Source: Alloyangia pacifica
GTDB lineage: Bacteria > Pseudomonadota > Alphaproteobacteria > Rhodobacterales > Rhodobacteraceae
DNA: 64,000 nucleotides
Assembly: GCF_900116195.1 (NCBI RefSeq)
Contig: NZ_FOZW01000015.1
Coordinates: 62,001 to 126,000 of the forward strand
Direction of reading: 5' to 3'
Below, piece after piece: positions 8,748 to 16,584 of this stretch (the first letter of the stretch is position 1; each line of letters opens with the position of its first letter). The notes beneath the pieces were generated by a model. The model did no database searches and had not been told where the DNA came from. It saw only the letters and a list, made by a program, of their open reading frames with translations. Both the position numbers and the translations under genes were made by a program.

Positions 8748-9628
8748 GACCTTCCGTAAGCAATTCCCTAGGCGCTCCATTGATCACGGTCGGGGATAAC
8801 TGCCTCGACGTGTACGTGGACAAGAACCTGATGGCAGTAGGCGGCAATGCACTCAACGTGGCCGTGCAATGGGCCCGAGCAGGGCATCCTGCCCTGTACC
8901 TCGGAGCGATCGGAAACGATCCCGAAGGCGACATCATGTTTGAGCAGATCTCCCGCACCGGCCTATCCACCGACGGGATCGAGCGTCGAACAGGCGGCAC
9001 GGCCGTCACCCTGATCCGGGAGCGTGACGGTGATCGACGTTTCCTCCTAGAAGACCTTGGCGTAGGCGAATGTTACGAGCCCATCCCGGAAAGCTACGCG
9101 GCACTTCAGCAGGCTGGGTGGGTTCACTTGGGCACCCATTCGAGCCCGAGACTTGTGAACCGACTGGTTGCCGACGCTATTCCGTTCAGTATCGACATCT
9201 CGACGGAGCGTACCGGGTTCTCTCTAGCCGGCGTCAGCATCGTCTTTGCCTCTGGACCTGAGAACAAGGCACAACCAGTGTCTCCGATCCTGGATCGCCT
9301 GCACGCCGACGGTGCCGAGACTGTGGTTCTGACCTGTGGCCCACGAGGTGCTTTCTTCTCGAAGGGCGGTCTGAGACGCTCTGCACCCGCCCATCCCGTG
9401 CAGGTCGTCGATACCTGCGGCGCAGGCGACAGCTTCATTGCACGCTTCCTTGCCGACTTTGCCGTCGCAGGCCTGGATCCTGAAATTGCAATGGCGGCCG
9501 CGACAGAAGCAGCCGCGCTCACCTGTCAGCATGCCGGAGGCTTCCCACAGCCATTGCGAAAGGTGCCCGGCTGGTTGCCTTCGAAATACAAAGACTTGAT
9601 TGCGGGCACGAAGGAGACCTCCAGATGA
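8744..9628 (+). CDS. PfkB-family sugar kinase, FrlD-like
   Basis: A 294-residue ribokinase-family enzyme. The N-terminal block TVGDNCLDVYVDKNLMAVGG (about 15-34), with NALNVAV following, is very close to what I recall of FrlD (fructoselysine 6-kinase). The C-terminal PfkB signature DTCGAGDSFIARF contains the catalytic Asp and the anion hole. It would phosphorylate the 6-hydroxyl of the imported sugar-amine, producing the substrate of the SIS deglycase at 3667. Start ATG 8744 overlaps the upstream stop (ATGA) and its own stop overlaps the next ATG (9625), so the genes are translationally coupled. A fructokinase of other specificity is possible, but the FrlB/FrlC neighbours argue for an Amadori kinase. 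Confidence 0.85.
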   Translation: MRPSVSNSLGAPLITVGDNCLDVYVDKNLMAVGGNALNVAVQWARAGHPALYLGAIGNDPEGDIMFEQISRTGLSTDGIERRTGGTAVTLIRERDGDRRFLLEDLGVGECYEPIPESYAALQQAGWVHLGTHSSPRLVNRLVADAIPFSIDISTERTGFSLAGVSIVFASGPENKAQPVSPILDRLHADGAETVVLTCGPRGAFFSKGGLRRSAPAHPVQVVDTCGAGDSFIARFLADFAVAGLDPEIAMAAATEAAALTCQHAGGFPQPLRKVPGWLPSKYKDLIAGTKETSR

Positions 9629-11046
9629 CCGCTATTCCTCTGCGCACACCTGTTCTCGCGGCCCCCGGGGACCGGTCCTTCTGGCTCCAGGATATCGGGG
9701 CGAAGCCGGTCACAAAGCCACTGGAGGGTGCCCACAGGACGGACATCGCCATCGTCGGAGGTGGATATACCGGCCTCTGGACCGCACTCCGCCTGCGGGC
9801 GTTGGCGCCGGAGCGCTCAGTCACCGTTCTAGAAGCGGGCACCTGCGGTTGCGGCGCCTCGGGGCGCAACGGAGGGCAAGTGCATTCGTGGTATGCCGAA
9901 ATCGACGCATTGACATCAGTAGTCGGGATCGAAGAGGCCCAACGGCTTTGCGCAGCGACAGCCGAAGCCATCGAGGAACTCGCGGAATTGCAGGCGAGTG
10001 GTACGATCGACATGGACCTGCGACTGCGCGGATGGCTATGGACGGCAAGCTCGACGGCCCAGGAAGGTGCCTGGGACAGCGCTGTCGAGATGACGGAGAA
10101 GTGTGCCACCAACACGTTCCGGCCGCTTAGCGCGGAAGAAATCCTGCAACGGACCGGCTCCCCAGTCTCCTATCTCGGCGTTTCGGAGGAACGCGCCGGC
10201 TCGCTTCAACCGGCCAAACTTGCGCTCGGGCTCCGCGATCTTGCGATCTCCCGCGGCGTCAAGATCCATGAAGGCTCGGTAGTAAGAAACATTGTTCCTG
10301 GCACTCCTTGCGAGTTGCAAACCGGGATCGGGACGCTAACGGCGGACACGCTCGTACTTGCCACGAACGCTTGGCTGTCTTGTATCCCGGAACTTCACCG
10401 CCACATGTTCACGGTGCAGAGCCAGGTTATCGCTACCGAGCCGACAGGACCTTTCCTGGATCGTCTCGGATTGCAGGAAGGTGTCGCCGTCTGCGATTCC
10501 CAAAGACAGGTGACTTACTATCAGCGCGATCAAAACGGCCGGCTGATCTTCGGTCATGGCAGTGGACGGATCTGCTACAACGATGCTTTCGGCGCCGAAT
10601 TCAATCGAAGCAAGGAGGGCGGTCGCGATAACCGGGCAGAACTCAAGAGGCTCTACCCCGACCTTCGGGATACCCGCATCACCCATGACTGGGCGGGACC
10701 CATCGATTGCACCCCGGACCACGTGCCTGCGTGTGGCAGCCTTACAGGGCACAGGAACATTATCTTTGGGCTTGGCCTGAACGGGACCGGGATCGCGCAG
10801 GCTCCCGTCGTCGCGCGTATTCTGGCCAGTATGGCGTTGGGTCGTAGCGACGAATGGAGCCGGAGCGGGCTTGTCGGCCTAGCGCAGCGAAGGACACTGC
10901 CACCGGAACCGATCCGCTACATTGGCGCCCGTATTGTACGCGCGGCAGTCAGACGTCGCAATGCCGCGGAGATCCGCAATCGGCAACCCAATCCACTCGT
11001 GCGTTACCTGTCGGACCTTGTCTCCGGCCACGAGCAAAAATCCTAA
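9625..11046 (+). CDS. FAD-dependent oxidoreductase (DAO/OrdL-PuuB type) inside the frl-like operon
   Basis: A 473-residue flavoprotein with the FAD motif IAIVGGGYTGLWTALRLR at about 41-58 and a second conserved block near GCGASGRNGGQVHSW, as in gamma-glutamylputrescine oxidase (PuuB/OrdL) relatives. The C-terminal GLGLNGTGIAQAP block completes the FAD site. It overlaps the kinase stop by four bases and precedes the ABC ATPase, so it belongs to the same transcription unit. It could oxidise the amine released by deglycation, or act directly on the fructosyl-amine, because fructosyl-amino-acid oxidases are also of the DAO fold. Neither is shown here. Canonical frl operons, as I know them, lack such a gene. 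Confidence 0.87.
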   Translation: MTAIPLRTPVLAAPGDRSFWLQDIGAKPVTKPLEGAHRTDIAIVGGGYTGLWTALRLRALAPERSVTVLEAGTCGCGASGRNGGQVHSWYAEIDALTSVVGIEEAQRLCAATAEAIEELAELQASGTIDMDLRLRGWLWTASSTAQEGAWDSAVEMTEKCATNTFRPLSAEEILQRTGSPVSYLGVSEERAGSLQPAKLALGLRDLAISRGVKIHEGSVVRNIVPGTPCELQTGIGTLTADTLVLATNAWLSCIPELHRHMFTVQSQVIATEPTGPFLDRLGLQEGVAVCDSQRQVTYYQRDQNGRLIFGHGSGRICYNDAFGAEFNRSKEGGRDNRAELKRLYPDLRDTRITHDWAGPIDCTPDHVPACGSLTGHRNIIFGLGLNGTGIAQAPVVARILASMALGRSDEWSRSGLVGLAQRRTLPPEPIRYIGARIVRAAVRRRNAAEIRNRQPNPLVRYLSDLVSGHEQKS

Positions 11047-11067
11047 CGACACCGGAGTGCCCCAAAA

Positions 11068-12183
11068 ATGGCCGAGATGACCATTCGACAGCTCAAGAAA
11101 TCCTATGGCACATTCGATGTGCTCCACAGCATCGATCTCGATGTTCACACAGGGGAATTCATGGTCTTTGTAGGACCTTCCGGCTGTGGCAAGTCGACAC
11201 TTCTGCGGTGCATTGCGGGGCTGGAGGACATCAGCGCTGGCGAATTGCGCATAGAAAACCAACTTATGAACGACGTGCCGCCATCCAAGCGCGGCATCGC
11301 GAAAGTATTTCAGAGCTACGCGCTCTATCCACACATGACCCTTTTCGACAATATGGCCTTCGGTCTGAAAATCGCGGGTGTTCCCAAGGCTGAGATAAAG
11401 GCGCGCGTTTCTCGCGCAGCCGAAGTCCTCAAGCTGACGCCATATCTTGATCGCTATCCAAGGGCGCTTTCCGGTGGACAGCGCCAGCGTGTCGCCATTG
11501 GTCGCGCCATCGTGCGCGATCCTCGCGTGTTTCTCTTCGACGAGCCACTATCGAACCTTGATGCCGCCTTGCGTGTCGCGACCCGGATCGAGATCGCTAA
11601 ACTTAAAGAATCGATGCCCGACACAACAATGATCTACGTCACCCATGATCAGGTCGAGGCGATGACCCTGGCAGATCGTATCGTGGTTTTGAAGGATGGG
11701 CAGATCGAGCAAGTCGGCAGCCCGCAGGACCTGTACCGCAATCCTGCCAACGTCTTTGTCGCGCGCTTCATCGGTTCCCCCGCTATGAACATCCTCTCCG
11801 GAGAAGTTGCCGACCAGTCCGACGAGACCATTTCAGTTCGACTCTTCAATGGCGTAAAGGTTGCTATCGAGCGGGGTGAGATGCGGGTCGGGGAAGCGGT
11901 TCAGGTGGGCGTCCGCCCTGAGGATCTCACTGTCGCACACGCGCAGGATGCGCTGATTGACGCCACAATCGACCATGTGGAGCATCTGGGCGAGGTGCAG
12001 CTTGTTCACAGCAAAATTGGTGAACATTCGGATCTACTCGTGGCTAAGTTGCCAGGTGAGATTCCTTTAAACCGCGGCGCCCAGATCAAGCTCGGCGCAG
12101 CATCAACTGTGCTGCACCTCTTCGACTCAGAAGGCCGGCGCATCAATGGCCCCGCTAGCAAAATGCATATCCTGCCGAACTAG
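11068..12183 (+). CDS. ABC transporter ATP-binding protein, UgpC/MsmX type
   Basis: A 371-residue ATPase of the carbohydrate uptake (CUT1) type. Walker A GPSGCGKST is at 36-44, Q-loop near VFQSYALYP, signature LSGGQRQRVAIGRA from 134, Walker B VFLFDEP at about 154-160, and the H-loop in YVTHDQVEAMT. The C-terminal third is a TOBE/OB-type regulatory domain, as in MalK and UgpC. It powers the importer encoded at 4714-7872 and is the last gene of the operon. A GC-rich hairpin at 12332-12362 follows. Confidence 0.93.
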   Translation: MAEMTIRQLKKSYGTFDVLHSIDLDVHTGEFMVFVGPSGCGKSTLLRCIAGLEDISAGELRIENQLMNDVPPSKRGIAKVFQSYALYPHMTLFDNMAFGLKIAGVPKAEIKARVSRAAEVLKLTPYLDRYPRALSGGQRQRVAIGRAIVRDPRVFLFDEPLSNLDAALRVATRIEIAKLKESMPDTTMIYVTHDQVEAMTLADRIVVLKDGQIEQVGSPQDLYRNPANVFVARFIGSPAMNILSGEVADQSDETISVRLFNGVKVAIERGEMRVGEAVQVGVRPEDLTVAHAQDALIDATIDHVEHLGEVQLVHSKIGEHSDLLVAKLPGEIPLNRGAQIKLGAASTVLHLFDSEGRRINGPASKMHILPN

Positions 12184-12331
12184 GTAAATCGTATCCGCCG
12201 TCTCTGTCCCATTGATGCGAGAGTTGACCCTACCATTTTTGCGGTGAGCGTCACTAGCAGGTCAACAGTCCTTGACGCGATCTTTGTGAGCGAGGCCAGT
12301 GGCGCCCGGGCGGGCGTCCAGTCAGCATGAT

Positions 12332-12362
12332 GGCCCGCCCCCTCGATTGGAAGGGGCGGACC
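12332..12362. terminator. Hairpin between converging operons
   Basis: Arms GGCCCGCCCC (12332-12341) and GGGGCGGACC (12353-12362) pair at 9 of 10 positions around an 11-base loop. It lies between the end of the ABC ATPase gene and the convergent aldo/keto reductase gene. No T-run follows on either strand, so it may be only a stability or Rho-assisted element. Confidence 0.4.
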
Positions 12363-12380
12363 CGGATAGGAGATTTCCGG

Positions 12381-13409
12381 TCAGCTGTTGGTGGCACCGG
12401 CCCAGAGGTTGATGTCACCCTCGACGGCGTAGCGGTCGATCTCGGCCAATTCCTCGGTGGTGAATTCGAGGTTTTCCAGCGCGCCGACACAGTCGACGAC
12501 CTGCTGTGCCTTGGACGCGCCGATCAGGGCAGAGGTAATCGCCCCGCCGCGCAGGCACCACGCGATCGCCATCTGCGCCAGTGTCTGGCCACGGCCTTCA
12601 GCAATGCGGTTCAGCTGACGAATGTTCTCGATGTTTTCCTCGGACAGGAAGCCTTCGCTCAGTGTCGTTCCTCGGGCGCCACGGCTGTTTTCGGGCACGC
12701 CCTTCAGATACTTGTTGGTCAGCATCCCCTGCGCCAGCGGCGTGAAGACGATGGATCCCATGCCGATTTCCGCAAGCGTGTCCTTCAGCCCGTCGCGTTC
12801 GATCCAGCGGTTGAGCATGTTGTAACTCGGCTGGTGGATCAAGCAGGGTGTTCCGAGATCCTTGAGGATCGCGGCAGCCTTGCGCGTCATTTCCGAATTG
12901 TAGCTGGAAATGCCGACATAAAGTGCCTTGCCCTGACGCACGATGCTGTCCAGCGCGCCCATGGTTTCCTCGAGCGGGGTGTTCGCATCAAAGCGGTGCG
13001 AATAGAAGATGTCGACGTAGTCGACACCGAGGCGCTTCAGCGACTGGTCGCAGGACGCCATGAGGTATTTGCGCGACCCACCATCACCATAAGGCCCGGG
13101 CCACATGTCCCAACCCGCCTTCGACGAAATCAGAAGCTCGTCCCTATAGCCCTTGAAGTCGGTGCGCAGAATTTCCCCGAACGCCTCTTCGGCGGAGCCT
13201 GCGGGCGGGCCGTAGTTGTTGGCGAGATCGAAGTGGGTGATCCCGAGGTCAAAGGCGGTCTGGCAAATCGCGCGCTTGGTGTCATGCGGCGTGTCGTGGC
13301 CGAAGTTGTGCCAAAGACCCAGCGAGATCGCCGGAAGCTTTAGCCCGCTCGCGCCGCAGGTGTTGTAGGTCATCTTTTCGTAGCGGGTTTCGCTTGGCGA
13401 ATAGGTCAT
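12381..13409 (-). CDS. Aldo/keto reductase, YghZ/L-glyceraldehyde-3-phosphate reductase type
   Basis: A 342-residue NADPH-dependent (alpha/beta)8 reductase. The AKR tetrad is visible as Asp and Tyr in FDLANNYGPP, Lys in LLISSKAG and His in IFYSHRFD. The sequence closely resembles what I recall of E. coli YghZ (Gpr), which reduces L-glyceraldehyde 3-phosphate and other aldehydes including methylglyoxal. I start at ATG 13409, which has AAGGA a few bases upstream; the ORF extends to 13499 but overlaps the end of the preceding gene. Last gene of the minus-strand hydantoinase operon, where it may detoxify a carbonyl product. Confidence 0.9.
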   Translation of the reverse strand: MTYSPSETRYEKMTYNTCGASGLKLPAISLGLWHNFGHDTPHDTKRAICQTAFDLGITHFDLANNYGPPAGSAEEAFGEILRTDFKGYRDELLISSKAGWDMWPGPYGDGGSRKYLMASCDQSLKRLGVDYVDIFYSHRFDANTPLEETMGALDSIVRQGKALYVGISSYNSEMTRKAAAILKDLGTPCLIHQPSYNMLNRWIERDGLKDTLAEIGMGSIVFTPLAQGMLTNKYLKGVPENSRGARGTTLSEGFLSEENIENIRQLNRIAEGRGQTLAQMAIAWCLRGGAITSALIGASKAQQVVDCVGALENLEFTTEELAEIDRYAVEGDINLWAGATNS

Positions 13410-13435
13410 GGATTGTCCTTCCATCCTTGGTCTCG

Positions 13436-14851
13436 TCAGTTCGTGTGGGACGCAGCGCGCGGGCCTGGCGCTAAGGCGTAGGCCTGCTTTGGCTCCCATG
13501 CGGCAAAGCGCTTCGTGGAGCGGAAGCGGTTGTATTTGAAGGGGGTCGGATCAACGGTCGGACGGTCCCCCGCTATCAGTTCCGCCATCAGCTGGCCAAC
13601 TGCGGGACCCGCACCGAAGCCATGGCCCGAGAGGCCCGCCGCGATATAGAGGCCCGGGATCTGTTCGACTCCGTCAATCACCGGCACTCCGTCCGCCGTC
13701 GCGTCAATTGCGCCACCCCAGGCATGCGTCACCCGCGCATCGCGCAGGGCGGGCAAGGTCTCCCGCATCCCTTTCAGGGCGCGGTTGAGCATCCAGTCCG
13801 AAGGTTCGGGGTTCAATACCCGCACCACCTCGAAGGGTGTCATCTGGTCGAGGCCCCAGCGCTTGCGCGCCATGAGTTCTTCGAAGAAGTCCTTGCCGAA
13901 GCGAAGGCTCAGTTCACGCCAACTCTTGAGGAAGACAGGCAAATAGTCGGTGAACAGGCGGAAGCTGTCCGGCGTGATCGGCGCGATGTTGATGTTGCGC
14001 GGACCCACGGTATACCCGCCGTCCATCCGTTTGCGCAGGCCAAAGGCTGCGCCGCCCATGGGGAAGTCAGGGCCGTTGTGAAGATTTCCTGAGACGGCTT
14101 CGACGCGCGCAGCCGCGGCAATGATGTTCAGTTGCGGCAGGTGCACACCCATGTTCAGCAGGAAGGGGCGGGTCCAGACACCTCCGGCGACCACCACGGC
14201 AGAGCATTTGATTGTGCCCTTTTCGGTAACCACCGCAGAGACGGCGCCGCCGGTCTTCTCGAAGCCGCGCACCGCACATCGCGTGACGATCTTTGCCCCC
14301 AACCGGCGAGCGGCGTCGGCAAAGGCAGGCACGGCAAGCGCCGGTTCCGCGCGCCCGTCCGTCGCCGTATGCAGGCCATAATTTTGACCCGGCGCAATTC
14401 CCGGAACGATGTCCTCGATTTCGCGGGCAGTCAGTTCACGCAAGGGCAGGCCGTATTCCTTGCCGGTCCTGGCCCAGCCCTCGGCCTGTTTGACTTCCCA
14501 GTCCTTCTTGCAGACGTAGACGATGCCGGTTTCCTTGTAGCCCGCTTCGATCCCGAAACGGTCCTTGAGCGTGCGCCAGAGGTTGAGGCTCTGGATTGTC
14601 AGCGGCATCTCGAGCGGATCACGGCCCATCTGGCGGGTCCAGCCCCAGTTGCGCGACGACTGCTCGGCGGCAATTTCACCCTTTTCGCACAGGGTGACAC
14701 GGACGCCCTTCTCCGCGAGGAAAAGCGCGGTCGACACGCCCGCCGTGCCGCCGCCGATGACCACCACATCAGTTTCGGCCGGAAGCTCGGACTCGCTCGC
14801 GACCGTGTTCAGCGAGGGGACGAACCCTCTGGTTTCACTGTTAATCATCAT
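13436..14851 (-). CDS. FAD-dependent oxidoreductase, DAO family
   Basis: A 471-residue flavoprotein. The dinucleotide-binding motif VVVIGGGTAGVSTALFLAEK is near residues 29-48, and the C-terminal block YIAAGLSGHGFGAGPAVG completes the DAO fold. Related enzymes oxidise N-methyl amino acids, D-amino acids or opines. It lies 95 bases after hyuB and 27 bases before the aldo/keto reductase, in one minus-strand unit. A role in oxidising the carbamoyl-free amino acid or the amine left by hydantoinase action is a reasonable inference. Start ATG 14851 is followed by a second in-frame ATG; no strong ribosome site separates them. Confidence 0.87.
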   Translation of the reverse strand: MMINSETRGFVPSLNTVASESELPAETDVVVIGGGTAGVSTALFLAEKGVRVTLCEKGEIAAEQSSRNWGWTRQMGRDPLEMPLTIQSLNLWRTLKDRFGIEAGYKETGIVYVCKKDWEVKQAEGWARTGKEYGLPLRELTAREIEDIVPGIAPGQNYGLHTATDGRAEPALAVPAFADAARRLGAKIVTRCAVRGFEKTGGAVSAVVTEKGTIKCSAVVVAGGVWTRPFLLNMGVHLPQLNIIAAAARVEAVSGNLHNGPDFPMGGAAFGLRKRMDGGYTVGPRNINIAPITPDSFRLFTDYLPVFLKSWRELSLRFGKDFFEELMARKRWGLDQMTPFEVVRVLNPEPSDWMLNRALKGMRETLPALRDARVTHAWGGAIDATADGVPVIDGVEQIPGLYIAAGLSGHGFGAGPAVGQLMAELIAGDRPTVDPTPFKYNRFRSTKRFAAWEPKQAYALAPGPRAASHTN

Positions 14852-14946
14852 AAATTCTTTGCTCAGGAGGAGTTTGTTCGCGGCGTGTCTGCGGGACGGC
14901 CACGGATCATGTTCCGTGACCGCCCCTCGATGCGCTGCTAGGTCCG

Positions 14947-16584
14947 TCAGGCGCCGAGACCGAAGGTCGCCTTGGCGGCCGCGGCGCTGACGCGGCCCTC
15001 CGCGATGTCGCGCAGGACGGACTCTTCGGGGCGTTTCGCCGGATCACCGTAGCCACCGCCACCCGGGGTGGTGATCGACACGATCTGCCCGGGCTTCAGG
15101 TCGACCATCCCCGCGAAAGTCGTCCGCCCGTCGCCGAAGTCGAGCGTGGTGCCCTTGGCACTATGGCCGCCGTCGAGGCCCCAGGGCTGCGACCCCACGC
15201 GGGAGCTCTCGACGGTGAAGCGGCAGGCCTTCTCGGCACGGTAGACGCGCCTGACTCCCATGCCACCGCGGAACTGGCCCAGGCCTGCGCTGTCGTCCAC
15301 GAGTTCGTAGCGCAGCAGCGTGAGCGGGTACTCCAGCTCCAGCGCCTCGACCGGCAGGTTCGAGGTGTTGGTCAGGCCGACATGGATGCCCGAGAGCCCG
15401 TCCGCGCCGGGGCGAGCGCCGCCACCGCCACCGATCGTCTCGAGGTAGACCCACATGTTGCCGTCGTCGTCCGCCCCGTTGAAGATCGCGCCGGTGCAGC
15501 AGCCGTTGCCGGCAGCCATGACCTTTCCCGGAAGCGCCTTGGCGAGCGCGCCGTAGACCAGATCGGTCACCCGCTGCGAGGCCGCGATCCGTCCCTCGAC
15601 CGCCGCCGGATGGGCACAGTTGAGGATCGATCCCTTGGGCGCCGTCACGGTAAGCGGCCGCGCCAGACCCGCGTTTGGCAGGACGGTCGGATCAAGCACG
15701 GATTTCACCGTGAAATAGGCCGCCGCCAGAAGCGAGGTGTAGATCAGGTTCAGGCCGCCGCGAACCTGCGGCGGGCCATCGAAGGCCAGCAGCATCTCGT
15801 CGCCGGTGACGGTGATGTCGACCTTGAAGGTCATCGCGCCGGACCATTGGTTGCTGTCGAACTGGTCTTCGAAGCTGTAGGTGCCGTCGGGGATCGCCTC
15901 GATTGCAGCACGCATCTTGCGCTCGGCGTAGTCCTGCAGCGCGTCCCCGGCGGCGAGCACCTTTGCGGTGCCGTATTTGACGCAGAGGTCGCTCATCCGC
16001 TGCACGCAGAGGCGGTTCGCGGACATCTGGGCGCGCAGGTCCGAGATGCGCTCGCGCGGGACCTGGCAGTTGAGCAGGAACATCTCCTGCAGGTCGTTGT
16101 TGAGCACGCCCTCCCGGTAGAGGCGGACCGGCGGGATGCGGATGCCTTCCTGATAGATGTGCTCGTGGCCACGGTCGGCGAAGTCGGAGTGGTGCGCGGT
16201 GTTGACCGCCCATGCGACCAGCGTGCCTTCGACGAAGATCGGTTCCGCCAGCACGATGTCGGGCAAGTGCGTGGCGCCGCCCGCATAGGCGTCGTTGGCC
16301 ATGAACACGTCGCCGGGCTTGATGTCGGCCATGTCGAAGCGGGCCTGAATCGCAGGGATCACGCCAAGGAATGAGCCGAGGTGCATCGGGATGTGCTCGG
16401 CCTGGCACAGCGTGTTGCCGCGATGGTCGAAGAGCGCGGTGGAGCAGTCGCGCCGCTCTTTGATGTTGGTGGAGTAGGACGCGCGCACCAGCGCCTCGCC
16501 CATCTCCTCGACGATGCTCTGAAGTGCCGAGCCGATCACCTCGACCGTGATCGGATCGATGGTCATTTTTTCGGTCGCGGTCAT
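14947..16584 (-). CDS. hyuB: Hydantoinase B/oxoprolinase family subunit
   Basis: A 545-residue HyuB-family protein, the usual length for the stand-alone subunit. Recognisable blocks are SALQSIVEEMGEALVRASYS near the N-terminus, CQAEHIPMHLGSF, and the glycine-rich C-terminal ITTPGGGGYGDP. With HyuA it makes an ATP-dependent cyclic-amidase (N-methylhydantoinase, 5-oxoprolinase or acetophenone-carboxylase-like). Its ATG overlaps the hyuA stop by four bases, so the subunits are translationally coupled and probably made in equal amounts. Substrate class is not fixed by sequence. Confidence 0.92.
   Translation of the reverse strand: MTATEKMTIDPITVEVIGSALQSIVEEMGEALVRASYSTNIKERRDCSTALFDHRGNTLCQAEHIPMHLGSFLGVIPAIQARFDMADIKPGDVFMANDAYAGGATHLPDIVLAEPIFVEGTLVAWAVNTAHHSDFADRGHEHIYQEGIRIPPVRLYREGVLNNDLQEMFLLNCQVPRERISDLRAQMSANRLCVQRMSDLCVKYGTAKVLAAGDALQDYAERKMRAAIEAIPDGTYSFEDQFDSNQWSGAMTFKVDITVTGDEMLLAFDGPPQVRGGLNLIYTSLLAAAYFTVKSVLDPTVLPNAGLARPLTVTAPKGSILNCAHPAAVEGRIAASQRVTDLVYGALAKALPGKVMAAGNGCCTGAIFNGADDDGNMWVYLETIGGGGGARPGADGLSGIHVGLTNTSNLPVEALELEYPLTLLRYELVDDSAGLGQFRGGMGVRRVYRAEKACRFTVESSRVGSQPWGLDGGHSAKGTTLDFGDGRTTFAGMVDLKPGQIVSITTPGGGGYGDPAKRPEESVLRDIAEGRVSAAAAKATFGLGA

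Noticed and set aside
15163..16374. 403-codon plus-strand frame over hyuB
   Set aside because: Same reason; hyuB on the minus strand carries all family blocks.
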